Assembly: GCF_024166365.1 (NCBI RefSeq)
Contig: NC_064819.1
Coordinates: forward strand, 2,492,501 to 2,556,500
Direction of reading: 5' to 3'
Length of the DNA stretch: 64,000 nt
From: Elephas maximus indicus
Taxonomy: Eukaryota > Chordata > Mammalia > Proboscidea > Elephantidae
In this document: positions 34,319 to 47,077 of the stretch, piece by piece
Numbering within the stretch: the stretch's first letter is position 1
Layout: each line of letters starts with the position of its first letter
The notes under the pieces: model-generated
What the model was told of the DNA's origin: nothing
The model's database searches: none
What the model saw: the letters and a program-made list of their open reading frames with translations, nothing else
Program-made: the position numbers and the translations under genes

Positions 34319-37300
34319 TTAAACAGCAGAACTGCAATCATGACCTAAAATATGGCTTATGTTGTGGGCCGGTCTGTTTGAGGGCTGCTTGGAAGAGTCA
34401 GAGGCAGAGGAGTTGGCTATTGTAAGCAAAGGGGACATTGCTGAGCCATCCGGAAGAGCTGTCGCTATTTCTGGAAACAAAGACGTCATATTAAAATTGG
34501 ATAAGTGAGAGTTGGTCATGTGCATTGGTGGCATATCTGGGAGAAGAGGAAAACTTGGCTGAGCAAAGCCAACTGGTCTGGGAGGGGATAAAATTGATCC
34601 GAATCGGTTATTTAAGCTTCCACTGTTTACCTTCTCTGTGCTGGGATTTGAGAACATTTGATTAGAAAAATAGGGGATTGAAATATCATTGGACAGTGGA
34701 GGGTGAGCAGGAGAGTAGGGCGGATAGAAGGAGGGCAGGGTATTCTGAGGATCTACAGGGATGAGGGCTGGAGCTCGAGTGGCACTGGGCTGAGTAACCT
34801 GTGGAATGAAGGAAGTATTAGCATTTATGGGTGGATTCATGCCACCCTCGGGAATAAAAGAAAAACCAAAATTTTGGGATAGCGTATGCTGGTCAGGAGC
34901 TGAATTATCGTTGGGTACTTGTGGGCTATCTGGCATAAAACGCACAATACTTCCTCTCTTCTCTGAGGTTGGCTGTTGGCGTCCAAGGATCATACTGCCG
35001 CTGGTTGACAGAGGAAGATGGGGAAGACCTGGATCAAAGACGTTACTATGTCTTTGGTTTCCAGAACGATTCCTTTCAGGTTGACGAATTTTGGAACCGC
35101 TGCTGTCTTGTGCGGGATGCCTTGATCGCTGGGGAACTGAAGAGTTGGTTTGACGTACAGGAGGCCCTTGATCAGCACTTCCATGAGACACAGATGGATG
35201 TGGCAAAGCTGGCCTTGCAATCCCATGCATGTTGGTTGTGACTGGGGGGTTCATGTGGCCCTTTGTCCCATGACTGTCAGTAATCCTCATGGGGTTGGAT
35301 TTCTGAACAGAAACATTGGGACTTGTGTTTCGACCCTGAATATCTCCTGAGGAAGAAGAACTTGAAAAAGGAATATTCAAGGTACTGTTCCTGGTGTTGA
35401 TTGCATTTAAGGGCATGTCACAACTTTCCCTATTCTGACTCTCACTCTCTCTTCTAATATGGACACTTTCGTGAGCTGGGGGACAATTATACTCAATTGC
35501 AGACGATGGGCCACACTGTGTATTCCTTTGATGTTCTGAGAGTGATCTCTGGCTCCCGATGACCTGATCACTGAGGTGAGGGGCAAGTAAGCTCTGCATA
35601 AAACTTTGGTGACATGTATTGTCACTGTCCCTTGGTGGAACAGCATCTCCTGTTGGGATGCTCTGAACCGGTGGATAAGGTAATCTCTTCTGACGGTCGA
35701 TGGCTGGAGGACCAGAGTTTTGACTAATTCGGAAAGTCTGGGACTGCATACTCCTCAAAGATGATACAGGGTTACCTATTTCATTATTTCTTGAAGATTG
35801 TACTTCAAAATTACTCTGGGGCTGTTGACTGGCCCCACTTGGTTTAAATGTCTGACAATCAGGGAGGCGGATATCTGGGGCAAGGGTATGGTCCACACGG
35901 CTCTGCATGTTATGAATGGCCAAATTCTTATTTCTGGGAATATCAAGGTAATTTCTCATTTCAAGCTGATCTGAAACTCGAGAGCCCTGAATCGATAAAG
36001 CCATTCTCTGCTCTGAATTAGAAGACGTTTTTCCAATGAGTGCCTCAGCAGAGTAACTTGAAACTCTATTTCTCTCTGGCCTGTGTGGAGTACAAGTCAT
36101 GTCAGAAGGTCTTGTCACGATACTTGGCTGGGACACCATCTGCTGCTCTAAGCCTCTTGATGTCAATAGTCTCTGCATTGGATTGTGTCCAGGGACATGT
36201 TCAGAAGAAACCCCTGAACCTTGCTGTCTGCTTCCAACGTCCTGCTGCTGGTGCATGATGTCTTGATTAAGATGGTTCTGAGGATGGTTATGGTGGTTCC
36301 GGCTTGTCGAAGGGTTGTCACAACTCTTCTCTGGCTGGGAATTTCCAAACTGCTGCTGCATCTGTTGCTGCATTTGTTGGTGGTGGGGATGTGGCTGACC
36401 ACTCTTGGGCCGGGACTGGTCAGTTCCATGGTGCTTCGGTTGTAAGGAGAGCTGAGAGGCCTGAGTGCCCTGAACAAGATTCCTCTTCTTCTGCATCTGG
36501 ACTTCCTGTTGTAGAGTTCTCTGTTGGTGGACACTGTGGGGCTGAGGGTGGCCAGTGCTCTCTGCGTGGGGTGCGTGATGTTGCAGCTGATACAAGTGAT
36601 GCCTCTCTCTCAACTGCCCCACTTGCTGTTGCTGCTGCTGCTTTAAGTAAAGATGGTTACTATGGAGGTGAGACACTCCTTGAGCTGGAACGTGCTGTTG
36701 CAGGGCCTGTAGGTGTTGACTTGCCTGGGTTGGCTGTTGCTCGGCAACCGAAGGCTGAGAACTACACTGAAGTTCTGTTTGCCTCAATGCAGGGGCCACA
36801 AAGTTGTTACTAGGAGGAAACAGTCGTGTAAGGCCATCTCCATGTGTCGGGTTGCTAACAGGCACTATTGAGTTTGAAGAGTTGGGAGGGATCTGACTAA
36901 CCATTATTTGAGTTTGATCAGAAATGCTGTCTGGAGTTCGGCTCATCAAAGACATGCTTTCAAGCCTGAGTGGGGCTGGCTGACAGTGCTTCTGACGCTT
37001 AGCAGAAGAAAGTAAAAGGTCGTCTTGGACAGCACGCTTAGCAGAATCTTTACGGCTTTCATGGCTCGGCTTTAAGAGTGGCTCTTGAATCTGTGAATTT
37101 GGTAGGGTACTGGTCATAGTATTTAGCTGTCCTTGGGCATATTCAGTCATCAGAGATGGTCCAGGAGGCTGACTGCCATAGGAGCTGGATGCAACAGTCA
37201 GATTAACTGTCGCCGGAACAGCCGTTTGCTCTGAAGACTGGGATAAACCCGCACAGCTGACCAGAGGATGGCTGATGCCGCTCTGATGGATAAGATTATT

Positions 37301-40300
37301 CACACTTAAACTGGTGATGCTTGGTGGCTGAGAAGCTGAAACCTGTAAAGAGGCATTTGATGTTTTGATTCCTACAGAGCAACTTGGTTTTTCCAGGGGC
37401 CTATCCACAGCTGCTTCGACTGAATCCTGAGAATTAAATTCATTTGGTACCGCTTCTGCCTGTCCTGTGCCATTCTCTTTAGGTATCTGTGATTTGAAAG
37501 GCTGATCTCCCTCTAAAGGTGCTGTTTCAGAAGGCTTTGAAGTGCCTTCCCTTATATCGGCCTGGATGCCAACTCTTCCCTTCTCAAGGTTCTCCTGGTC
37601 AAAAATAGCTCTTGCTGCAAGAGCTACTATATCAGTTTGCTCTACAAAGGTACAGCTGTCGCATGTACTAGCTGGTGCACTGCTGGTCACATCCTCTCTG
37701 GCTGCTTCAGGAAGCATGGAGGCCACCGAGAAACTCCGACTACTGCCAGAGCTGGTTGACATGGGGGAGTCAGCCTGCCTACCGGCGAGCAAAGAACCAC
37801 TAACGACCTCCTGACCAGGGATGCAGGAATGATGCTGTGGTAGATCTCCACCGTCACCGTTCAGCAGTAACAGCTCCTGTTTGGGATGGAAATCCACACT
37901 CGAGTCTGCTAGTTTAGAATTTTCAGGAAAGTCAGGATGGTCCGCCTGGACTGAAAGAGATGTTTTCTGAGCATCTTTTTCTTTAGCAAGATCAGACAGC
38001 AAGGCAGTTAAACCTTGCCCCTTTAAGAGACCAGTGGTTTGCATTGTATCCGATGGATCTTGCTCGATCCTGCAAGGTTCAGCAACGATTTCCACCTCAG
38101 AAACACAGTCAGGGCTTGCCGTATTCGTGGTGGATGACAGACCAGAAACCTGAGACACCAAAACCTGGGGATCACTTGGAGATGGGATCAACACACTGGC
38201 TGAAGGACATGACTTGGCAGCATCTGACAATGCCAGGCTAGTTGGTGGCTTATCCTGAGATATCTCTGGTTGCAACACAGGGGTAGAGTCTTTGGATTTT
38301 GCCGGGGCCGTTGCAAAATGTTCGCTTGTGACAGGTTCTTGGGAGGGTGAGTTAGACTCTTCAGTTGACTTACATTTGGGTACAGACTCAGAATTCAAAA
38401 CTTCCAAAGAATGTGAACCACACGCATTTACACTATTTGCCTGGGACACAGCAACAGATGGCAAATCAACAGGGAGGCTATCCAGCAGTACGTCATCACA
38501 GGATAGCTCTGCAGAACCTTCTGTGCTGGGGCAGCCCAGCTTCCCCACTTCTCTGACTGGATTCAGAGAGCAGGCTGACTTGCTAGCTGCTAAGTGTTTC
38601 TTGGCAACTGGCTTCTTATTCAACCTCTTCAACTTCACGTTAGGTGGCAAACAAGCTACACTGTTCACTGAGGGAGTAGTCGCTAGATCACATGCGCTGG
38701 GTAGTGTGGCTGAATTATCTGCTGTCACGGGAGGTGCCACAGCAGTTGTCAGTGAAACACAGTTAGCTGAAGTGGCTTGACTATTTGCAGCAGTTTGAAG
38801 ATTGGCAGGCTGGTTAATCGACAATTGCACACAGCTTTGCCCAGCCATCTGTGATATGCTTTGATTGAGGCTGGCCAAAGCACCAAACGTATTCAGGGCA
38901 ACGTTGGTATTTGGATCTTCGCTGGTGGTGGGTTGAATAATTTGCATAGGGGTTTGATTTGTAGCTCCTGATGAAGACATCACAGGCTGCAAAGCAAAGA
39001 GCTGTCCATTTAAAGAAATGGTTTGAGGCTGCTGTTGGTTTGACATGGCAACAGAAAACGTTGGTGTTGAACTAGATGTTGATAAAGAAGAAGGTCTTGG
39101 TAATATGTGGACAAGGTGCTTTCCTCCAAAAGTCTGTGGGGTTGAAGCATTTTGCATTGAATGATTAGACCCTATGATAGCATTGACTCCATTGACGGGG
39201 AGTCGAACAGAACCAGGAGGTGGTGCAGAGAGGAGCGGCACAGGGTTCTGATTGGCTGTCTGTATGATCACTATCTGCTGACCTACCGTTTGGCTGGGAA
39301 CCTCTGCTCTCATCACTGTGGGGCATGGGGTGGTGCTGGGTGGCTGAAGAATGATCACATTTGGATTACCTGGAGCTGCATTAACAGCCGACCCGACTGG
39401 CTGAGCCATCTGAATCACCTGCATTGCTGAATTCAATGGAAGGATAGTTTTTGGAGGCTGAGGTTTAACTTGTGGCTGGGCAGTTAATGGCTGCATAGGT
39501 AAAGATGAACACGAAGGCAAGGTTACAACTACTTGCTCACCCGCTTGCCCATCTGCTGGAAAGGCATTGCTCGAGTTGATGCCTGCAGCCACATGTCTAC
39601 TGTGGTTGGTTGTGGTGGGGCTAGGACCAGACTCATTTAATACCGGGGCTACAGCGACAGCTGGTGCCTGGCTCAAGGGCTGAATGGTGTTTCCCGCCAG
39701 TTGCAAAGTAGTCCATGTTGTCTGTGTGTTTCCGGCTGAGGAAATTCGGGTAAGGCTGTTAATATTTTTCAAATCTGAAGTACTAACACTTGAAGAAGGC
39801 AAAGAACAAGAAAGAGTCCAGCCACTGTCCAAAGGGTTTGCAGACAGAGTGCTCACAGGAGTGGCAGTCTTCCCCACTCCAGCGACAGGTAGGGACACCA
39901 CCGTGGCACTGTTTGTCAAGTCTGTACCCTGGCTAATGCCCACTGGAGAAGACGCACCTGCAGGCCTGGGAGGCTGGGAGCAGACCGCGGTGGTAACCGC
40001 AACAACAAGGGTGCCGGGGAGCTCAACTCTGCAGGCCTGCGCGCTCAGGCAGGGCTGGCTGCCGGGCAGCACTTCAGTGGTGGTCGCTGAGGAGGCAGAG
40101 CGGACGTTCAACGCACAGGGGACCGTGTTCTTCAGTAATTTGGGGCTCTCTTGCCCATTCTTATTTTCAGGTGAGCTTTGATCGTTTAGAGATGTATGCA
40201 AGGAACAGTGTTGATGAGGTTCAGGCCCAACTGGAACAGCGATCAGTGAGCCGCTGGTGGCACCAAGCACGCTCGATTCGCTTTCTGAAGTGGAAAGCTC

Positions 40301-40755
40301 AAGAATATTTTGAGCAGAAATGGTAGCAGGAAGACAAAGAGGAAGAGGCTGGTTAGCAGCCACCGCAGAAACTCTGGTCTGATGCCATGGCTTGTTTTCA
40401 GAAGGGCAGACTCCAGAAACAGACACAGGAGTCACAAGATTGCAAGCCCTCTGTACTGGCACCACGTTGGCGGTTTGCTTTTGTAAATTATGACCAACGT
40501 TAAAGGTTATCCCCTGAACAGCTGCTCCCTGGCTGTTTCCACCAGGCTGACTCCCATTTGAATAAACAATGATATTTTTTTGAACCTGATCACTGGGAAT
40601 AACAACAGAGACCTTCGAGTTTTTAAGATTTCCTTTCCAGTGGATTGTGGGGTCATCATATAAGCATATGTCATTCGCTTTCAGTAACTCAATGTATCGG
40701 CCATTTTCTTTTTGGATTTCTTCCAGTTGTTTCCGTAGCTTTTTTATTTCTTCAG
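34319..40755 (-). CDS. USF3: USF3 giant last coding exon
   Basis: 6437 nt, acceptor ...TTAATATTACAG, stop TAA at 34321-34319; encodes residues 86-2230 without interruption. Residues 86-110 (AEEIKKLRKQLEEIQKENG...) form a short leucine-zipper-like coiled coil directly after helix 2. The remainder is largely low-complexity, rich in Ser, Thr, Pro and Gln, with no catalytic domain that I can see. A His/Gln-rich stretch lies around residues 1400-1650, with a polyglutamine run of six at Gln1458-Gln1463 encoded by CAG and CAA (36623-36640). The last 150 residues match remembered USF3 closely (ILSPPRPVGFAQPSFP, HNISHILGHDCSSAV), suggesting strong constraint on the tail. Several open frames on the plus strand inside the exon are shadows. 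Confidence 0.98.
36623..36640 (-). repeat. USF3: Short CAG/CAA tract encoding six glutamines
   Basis: Codons CAG CAG CAG CAA CAG CAA, interrupted by CAA. As I recall, human USF3 has a considerably longer glutamine run here. Confidence 0.9.
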
Positions 40756-40840
40756 CTGTAATATTAAAAAATAAAAAATCCATGAATGTCAGTATTAATT
40801 TACAATAACCTAAAAAAGAAATAACTGTGTACTAAGCTAC

Positions 40841-40996
40841 TGGTGGCATAGTGGTTAAGAACTACAGCTGCTAACCAAAAGGTGGGCAGTTCAAATCCAC
40901 CAGCTGCTCCTTGGATAGCCTATGGGGTAGTTCAGTTCTGTCCCATAGGGTCACTATGAGTCAGAACTGACTTGATGGCAATGGGTTTTGGTTTTT
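40841..40996 (+). repeat. AfroSINE in USF3 intron
   Basis: TGGTGGCATAGTGGTTAAGA head. Duplication TAAGCTAC at 40833-40840 and 40997-41004. It lies 85 nt upstream of the giant exon's acceptor. Confidence 0.95.
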
Positions 40997-41320
40997 TAAG
41001 CTACTGAATTTGACTTCTGGCATTCTAAATACATCAATTAAGAATCTTCCGTTCTTTTCTAATATAAGTCCTTTCTTCTTTTTAGAAGGGTAAATCAAAC
41101 CCCTATCCCATCCTTTTAAAAGCACAGTGAAAGCTCTGAGAGCCAGAGCTCAGCGAGATGCTGCCTTGCTCCCCCGGTTTCCGCCTTTGGCAGGGTGCGG
41201 TCCCACCACTTCTCTATCACTTGCTCTAGTGGAAAACATTTGTGTTTTCCTTCTCTGACAGGTTTCCGCCTTACACATGTTCCGGTTTTCATAGGTTGTA
41301 CTGTGTCTACCTTTAAAGTG

Positions 41321-41480
41321 GAGCCCTGGTGGCGTAGTGGTTCAGGGCTCAGGTGCTAACCAAAAGGTCAGCAGTTCAAATCCACCAGCCGCTCCTTGGA
41401 AACCCCACTGGGCAGTTCTGCTCTGCCCTCTAGGATCACTATGAGTCAGAACCGACTCCATGGCACCTAACAACGACAAT
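41321..41480 (+). repeat. AfroSINE in USF3 intron
   Basis: Perfect 12-bp duplication ACCTTTAAAGTG (41309-41320 and 41481-41492). Confidence 0.97.
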
Positions 41481-41745
41481 ACCTTTAAAGTGCAACAACT
41501 GAAAAAATTACTCAGACTGTAGAGAGCTCAAAGTTCCCAACTGAAAAAATTTCCAAGAGGGCAGTGACAAAGGTGAAGCATGGGAAGCTATACTGATATC
41601 AAGGTACCATTCTAGCAAAATAACATTAAACATCAATTAAATATCCTTTAAATGCTGCAATGGCTAACATTGCTTGTGGTGATAGTCTCTTCTACACATG
41701 GCTTTAAACTAGCTTCTATTTTACCCTCTGAAAAAATGAAGATTA

Positions 41746-41834
41746 TTGTTAACCAATGTCATACAACAACGTGTGTATTGTTTGATAAGAAACTAGTTTG
41801 TTTTGTAAACCTTCATCTAAAGTTCAATTAAAAG
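41746..41834 (+). mobile_element. Minimal L1 tail insertion (89 bp)
   Basis: Only the last part of the older L1 3'UTR (GAAACTAGTTTGTTTTGTAA, then TTCAATTAAAAG), flanked by a 15-bp duplication AAAAAATGAAGATTA (41731-41745 and 41835-41849). Confidence 0.9.
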
Positions 41835-41929
41835 AAAAAATGAAGATTAAAATGAACAAGAAGAACATATGAGAAGTGTTAGGGCGCTGAAGAAAGCACT
41901 AACAATGCCACTTGCATTTTCTTTGACTA

Positions 41930-42170
41930 CTTGTGTACGCTACTGAGCCACGAGGGTGTCTGTCGCACCCCTGCTCCTGAGGAAGGCTGCCTCACTCATG
42001 GATCCTACTCGTGGGGCAGTCTTGGATGGTGGTATTTTACGTCTTGTGATCCCATCCACCCCCACCACCCTTGCCAAAGCTGGTGCAGGCATTCCATCCC
42101 ACCAAAGGCAGCCAATCCTCACACCCAGTACTAAAATGAAAAGTTCCGTTCAAACAAAGAGGCGCTGAGA
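41930..42170. other. Unexplained GC-rich block, open on both strands
   Basis: Bases 41956-42168 are open on the plus strand (70 codons) and 41940-42122 on the minus (60 codons). Composition differs from the AT-rich surroundings. No splice sites, poly(A) or target-site duplication were obvious, and I recognise no protein. Confidence 0.3.
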
Positions 42171-42289
42171 CTAGCAGATTATTTTCCTCAGATATTTAAA
42201 CTAAGAGACACAGAAGATGACAGTGTACCACAGATATTATAAAGAACAACCATTATGGACCAAATAATAACGATTGCTCCCACTTATTG

Positions 42290-42620
42290 CACTGTCTCAA
42301 ATAATAATAATAAGCCGCTAACACTTGTGAAGCATCTACCATGTGCCCGGCTTTATTCTAAGTGCTTTGTGCTTTACTTCAATCCTCAAAACAATCACGA
42401 GGTGGGTATCACCCATCAATATCACCATTTTTAGCAATGAGAAACCTGCTCAGAGTAGTTCCATAAAATCAGTGAGGTAAATACTGTTATTCCCATTTTA
42501 AGACAGGGAAACAGACTTGGAGAGGTTAATTAGCCAAAAGGTGTCAAGAAAGTGAAATTGAAACACAAAGCCAGATAGACCTAATGCCAAAGGCCACAGC
42601 TCTGGTCACTGTGCTAGATG
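42290..42620 (-). repeat. MIR-like element, antisense
   Basis: Contains AGCATCTACCATGTGCCCGG, CACGAGGTGGGTATCACCCA and CATTTTAAGACAGGGAAACA. Typical inverted MIR wording. Confidence 0.6.
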
Positions 42621-42879
42621 TCCCCCGCACAGTGAGTATGCAAGGGGAGGTGCTGGAAGAAGGACGTGGGTGAAGCAGGCGCCCAGGAAGAACCAGAGAA
42701 GTGAGGACGACACAGATGACCATGGAGTGAGACTCAAGCTGCCTCACCTGCTGGCTCCAACCCCTAGTCCAGCTCTTCCAACTTTTTGTTGTTTTTTCTA
42801 TAGTTTCCCTTTTTCCTAGGGTAACTTTACTGCCTCCACGTCTGTGTTTTGAAACCAAAGGAGTGCTCACTAGGAAAGC

Positions 42880-43330
42880 TAAAGCATCATTGTGGCCTTA
42901 CCCACCCTTTTGTGGGGTGCCTCCAAATGGTTAGCACACACATTATTATGCATCTCACTATCAGACACAAAAAAGAGCCCCTGACATAAGAAACAGCTAA
43001 CCTAGTGAGGGAGTGGTTGTTATCGAACGAAAAATCAACCAGAAGAATTCTGAATGCTGACCTTCTGGACACGCTTTCCTTCCGGGACAACAGGTGCAGC
43101 CCAGCAACATCCCACCTCAGCCAATTCAGCCCTTGTTTCTTTCCTTTTAAGGTAGCCCATTGAGTTGTCACAGGAAATTCTCTCTCTGCTCCTCTCAGGG
43201 GTATAAATAAAGGACAGTTCAAACTGGCCGGCCACCTTGAGCTTTCTGAGCTTTACACTTGCCTGGAATATTTTTCTTTCTCACTGTTATAAGCCAACCA
43301 ACCTTCTCTCCAATACTGATGGGAAAACAA
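42880..43330 (+). repeat. Possible LTR with TATA box
   Basis: TATAAATAAA at 43202-43211 with a promoter-like GC-rich upstream block. The downstream stretch CTTGAGCTTTCTGAGCTTTA resembles an LTR R/U5 segment. Ends not defined. Confidence 0.3.
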
Positions 43331-43845
43331 ACCTCATTTGACAGCACAGCAAAGTCAACTCAGTCTAAAAATCAAAGATCATGACATGATCAGGCAGATG
43401 CACATATGACACGCGGTATAAACCGTTGTGAATGGACTGTGCTGGCCTTTGGGGTCAATTCGCAGAGTCAAGTCTAAGTCTAGCCACAGACAAATCGCCA
43501 ATCTCGCTCCTGAGTCACCGTAACTAGAACTCTCCCCACACCCTCTCCTGGGACGCCCCTATTAGGAGATTCAGCTGGAAGAAAGGAGATCCGACACTAT
43601 TAGCATCACGAGTTACGCAAACACGTGGTACACAGGCGACTCTGAAGTCAAAATCATGTCTACCTGAAAAACTAGAGCTGCTCGCAGAAGGGGAAAAGAG
43701 TTAAACTAACACGAGTTTCTTTAAACACTGCTTTTCCAGACCTACTGAATGCAGGGTCTTAATACTGTTTTGGGGTGGAAAGAACCCTCTGCATTCTAAT
43801 ATAAACTTCATTGTGAACTCAGATTTGTTGCATTCTAATATAAGC

Positions 43846-43900
43846 ATTATATATATATATATATATATAAGCATTAATATAATATAATATAATATAAGCT
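43846..43900. repeat. TA and AATAT microsatellites
   Basis: A run of TA (about 43848-43868) followed by AATAT repeats, beginning about 60 nt downstream of the USF3 helix-2 exon's donor. Confidence 0.9.
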
Positions 43901-43961
43901 GCATTGGGAACTTGGATTTGTTGAATTAAAAAACAACAAAAAGTAAGTCTTAAATCTTTAC

Positions 43962-44058
43962 CTTGTTCATTGTTTCCTCCATTAAGTAGGAGTTCATCAT
44001 TTTGCCTTTTTAATTCCGTTATATATTTAAATGCTTGGTCCAGGATCATATTCTTGCT
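43962..44058 (-). CDS. USF3: USF3 exon with loop and helix 2
   Basis: 97 nt: acceptor ...TTCTTTGGCAG, donor GTAAAG. Encodes residues 54-85, beginning SKNMILDQAFKYITELKRQ and ending NGGNNEQ, plus the first base of Ala86. KNMILDQAFKYITEL is the canonical helix 2. The exon is separated from the helix-1 exon by a 14.9-kb intron that holds the large dead L1 and many SINEs. Confidence 0.96.
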
Positions 44059-44249
44059 CTGCCAAAGAAAATGAACCATATAAAAGTTTCCCTGAAAGGT
44101 AAACTTGTCAGAAGAGACTTAAATAAGGGGGAGAGGGAGGCTTTCATTTGGCTTTGGCTATATTTTTTATATCACATACATGGCAGATACAGCTTTTAAA
44201 TTTTTAAACAGGCAATATACTCGAAAGCTTTTACTGTTCATTTTTCATT

Positions 44250-44650
44250 TACTTAGTATTTATTGAGCACCTGCTACGTGTCAGGCTCTGTTCTAGGCAC
44301 TGGTGATACGCTAGTAAACAAAGATAGATGGTCTGTGCCCTTGGGAGGCTACAGACATAGACACAGGCATGTTGTTGTTGTTTTAGGTGCTGTCAAGTCA
44401 ATTTCAACTCATTGCAACCCCATGTGGCGAACAGAAGCGTCCCATACGGTTTCTGAGGCTGCAATTTTTTATGGGAACAGATCGCCAGGTCTTTCTTCTG
44501 CAGAGGGGCTGGTAGGTTTGAACTGCCAACCTTCTGGTTAGCAGCTGAGTACTTAACCATTGTGCCACCCGGACTCCTTATTAGACATACAGCTATATAC
44601 CAAGTGATGATAAGTGTTATGAAGAAAAATAAAGCAGGGTAAAGGGGCTA
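44250..44650 (+). repeat. Ancient L2/MIR-like fragment interrupted by AfroSINE
   Basis: TTTATTGAGCACCTGCTACG and TTCTAGGCACTGGTGATACG. It resumes after the SINE at about 44580. Confidence 0.5.
44371..44579 (-). repeat. AfroSINE2-type copy
   Basis: GTTGTTGTTGTTTTAGGTGC through GTGCCACCCGGACTCCT. A further short fragment of the same family lies at 44656-44702. Confidence 0.93.
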
Positions 44651-45133
44651 GACTGATACCCACTACTGTAGAGTTGATTCCGACTCATAGCGACCCTATA
44701 GCAATGGCAGAGGTTATTTTATAATCTAGTTTGGATAGGAAGGATCAGTGAAAACCTCTGAGACTTAAGCAAAAAACCTAAAAGAAGTCAAAGGAAGCAT
44801 GCTCTGTGGGTATCTGGAGAAAGAGATTCCAGGCAGTGGAATCGGCAAGGGCAGAGGGCCTGAGGCAGGATTGTGTTTGGCACGTTTGAGGAACAGTAAG
44901 GTCGTGAGTGGGGTTAAAGTCAAGTACACAGGAGAAGAATGGCAGGAAAAGAGGTCAGAGACAGCCTTCAAGACCACGGAAAGATTTTGGATTTTAATGT
45001 TATACTTTACTCTGTCAACAATTACGAATTATTCTAAACAATAAGTGGAAAAAGAAATGTCACTTAATGGAGATTGGGTGTCACCCTCCCAATATATTCC
45101 ATCCCTAAGCGTCTTAGAAAAGACTGTATTTTA

Positions 45134-46174
45134 CAGCTGGACTAAACCAAAAGCAAAGAAGTTTCCTGAATACAACCAAACGCTTCGAAGGCCAGAGTAG
45201 CAGGGACGAGATGTCTGGGACCATGGTTTCAGGGGACATCTAGGTCAACTGGCACAATAAAACGTATTAAGAAAATGTTCTGCATTCCACTTTGGTGAGA
45301 GGCGTTTGGGGTCTTAAACGCTAGCAAGCAGCCATCCAAGATGCATAAATTGGTCTCAAGCCACCTAGAACAAAGGAGAATGAAGAACACCAAAGACACA
45401 AGGTAAATATGAGCCCAAGAGACAGAAACCCCCCAAAAAAAAACAAAAACCAAACCCAGTGCCATCGAGTCGATTCCGACTCATAGCGACCCTATAGGAC
45501 AGAGTAGAACTGCCCCATAGAGTTTCCAAGGAGTGCTTGGCAGATTCGAACTGCCAACCCTTTGGATAGCAGCTGTAGTGCTTAACCACTATGCCACCAG
45601 GGTTTCCAAGAGACAGAAAGGGCCACATAAACCAGAGACTCCATCAGCCTGAGACCATAGGAACTAGATGGTGCTTGGCTACCCATTCACTGCCCTGACA
45701 GGGAACATAGCAGACAATCCCTGATGGAGCAGGAGATCAGTGGGGTGCGGACCTCTAATTCTCGTAAAAGAGCAGACTTAATGGTCTGACTGAGACTGGA
45801 GAGACCCTGATGACCATGGGCCCTGGACCCTTTGATAGCCCAAGACTGGAACCATCCCCGAAACCAACTCTACAGACCGGGATTGGCCTGGACTATAAGA
45901 CAGACAATGATGCTGGTAAGGAGTGAACTTCATGGCTCAAGTAGACACATGAGACTATGTGAGCGACTCCTGGCTGGTGGCGAGATGAGAAGGAAGAGGG
46001 GGACAGGAGCTGGTTGAACGGACACGGGGAATACAGGGTGGAGAGGAGAAATGTGCTGTCTTATTAAGGGGAGAACAGCTGAGAGGGCACTGCAGGGTGT
46101 GTATGGCTTTTTGTATGAGAGGCTGACTTGATTTGTAAACTTTCACCTAAAACACAATAAGTAAATTTTTTTTA
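45134..46174 (+). mobile_element. L1 3'UTR insertion carrying an AfroSINE (second example)
   Basis: Duplication AAAAGACTGTATTTTA (45118-45133) and AAAAGGCTGTATTTTA (46175-46190). Same 5' start region as the copy at 9178-10240 (CAGCTGGACTAAACCAAAAG) and the same SINE site. Confidence 0.93.
45429..45608 (-). repeat. AfroSINE inside the L1 3'UTR (second example)
   Basis: Flanked by AGAGACAGAAA at 45418-45428 and 45609-45619, the position equivalent to that of the SINE at 9518-9688. Confidence 0.95.
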
Positions 46175-46962
46175 AAAAGGCTGTATTTTATGTCACAGCA
46201 TTCCTTTACTGCTTATTAACAATTTTATATTGAGGTAAAAATATATACAACAAAACATTTGCCAATTCAACAATTTTTATGATTCAGTGGTACCGATTAT
46301 ATTCATCGTGTTGTACGACCATCACCACTACCCGTTATTCCACCAAATTATTCCACCACCATTAACAGAAATTCAGTGCCCTCCATCTCCCTCTCTCCCC
46401 CTCCCGGCTACCCATTAACCACTAATAAGCTTTGGTCTCTATACATATGCCTATTTCTTGTAGTATTTGTCCTTTTGGGATTGGCTTATTTCACTCAGTA
46501 TACTGTTTTCAAGGTGAATCTATGTTGTGGCATGTATCAGAACTTCATTTGTCTTTATGGCTGGCTAGTATTCCACTGTGCGTATATACCACAATTTGTT
46601 TATCCATTCACCTGTGGGAAGGCATTTAGGGTGTCTCCACCTTTTGGCTATTGTGAACGGTGCTGCAACGAACACTGGAATACAAGTTTCTGTTTGCACT
46701 CCTGCTTCCAATTCTTTTGGGTGTTTACCTAGGATTGGGACTGCTGGGTTATACGGTAGTTCTGTTTAGCTTCCTTTTGGAGGAATCGCCAAACTGTTTT
46801 CTGCAGTTGTGTATACCATTTTGCATTCCCACCAAAAGGTGGATGAAGGTTCCAATTTATCCATATCCTAGCCAACACCTGTTATTTTCTTTTTTTTTTT
46901 TATCGCGGCCATTCTAGTGGGAGAGAAGTGGTATCTCACTGTGGTTGTAATTTGCAGCTCCC

Positions 46963-47045
46963 TATGAGTCAGAATTGACTTGATGACACTGGGTTTGGTT
47001 TTTTTTTTTTAATGACCGTGAGTCGGAATCAACTCAACCGCAATG
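46963..47045 (+). repeat. Two AfroSINE 3' fragments
   Basis: CTATGAGTCAGAATTGACTT and GTGAGTCGGAATCAACTCAA, each followed by a T-rich tail, one after the other. Confidence 0.75.
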
Positions 47046-47077
47046 GTTTTATTTTTTATTTGTTTGTTTAATGACTA

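Noticed and set aside
34806..40181. Many plus-strand open frames inside the USF3 giant exon (up to 169 codons)
   Set aside because: They are opposite-strand shadows of a conserved coding exon; their length follows from the USF3 codon composition.
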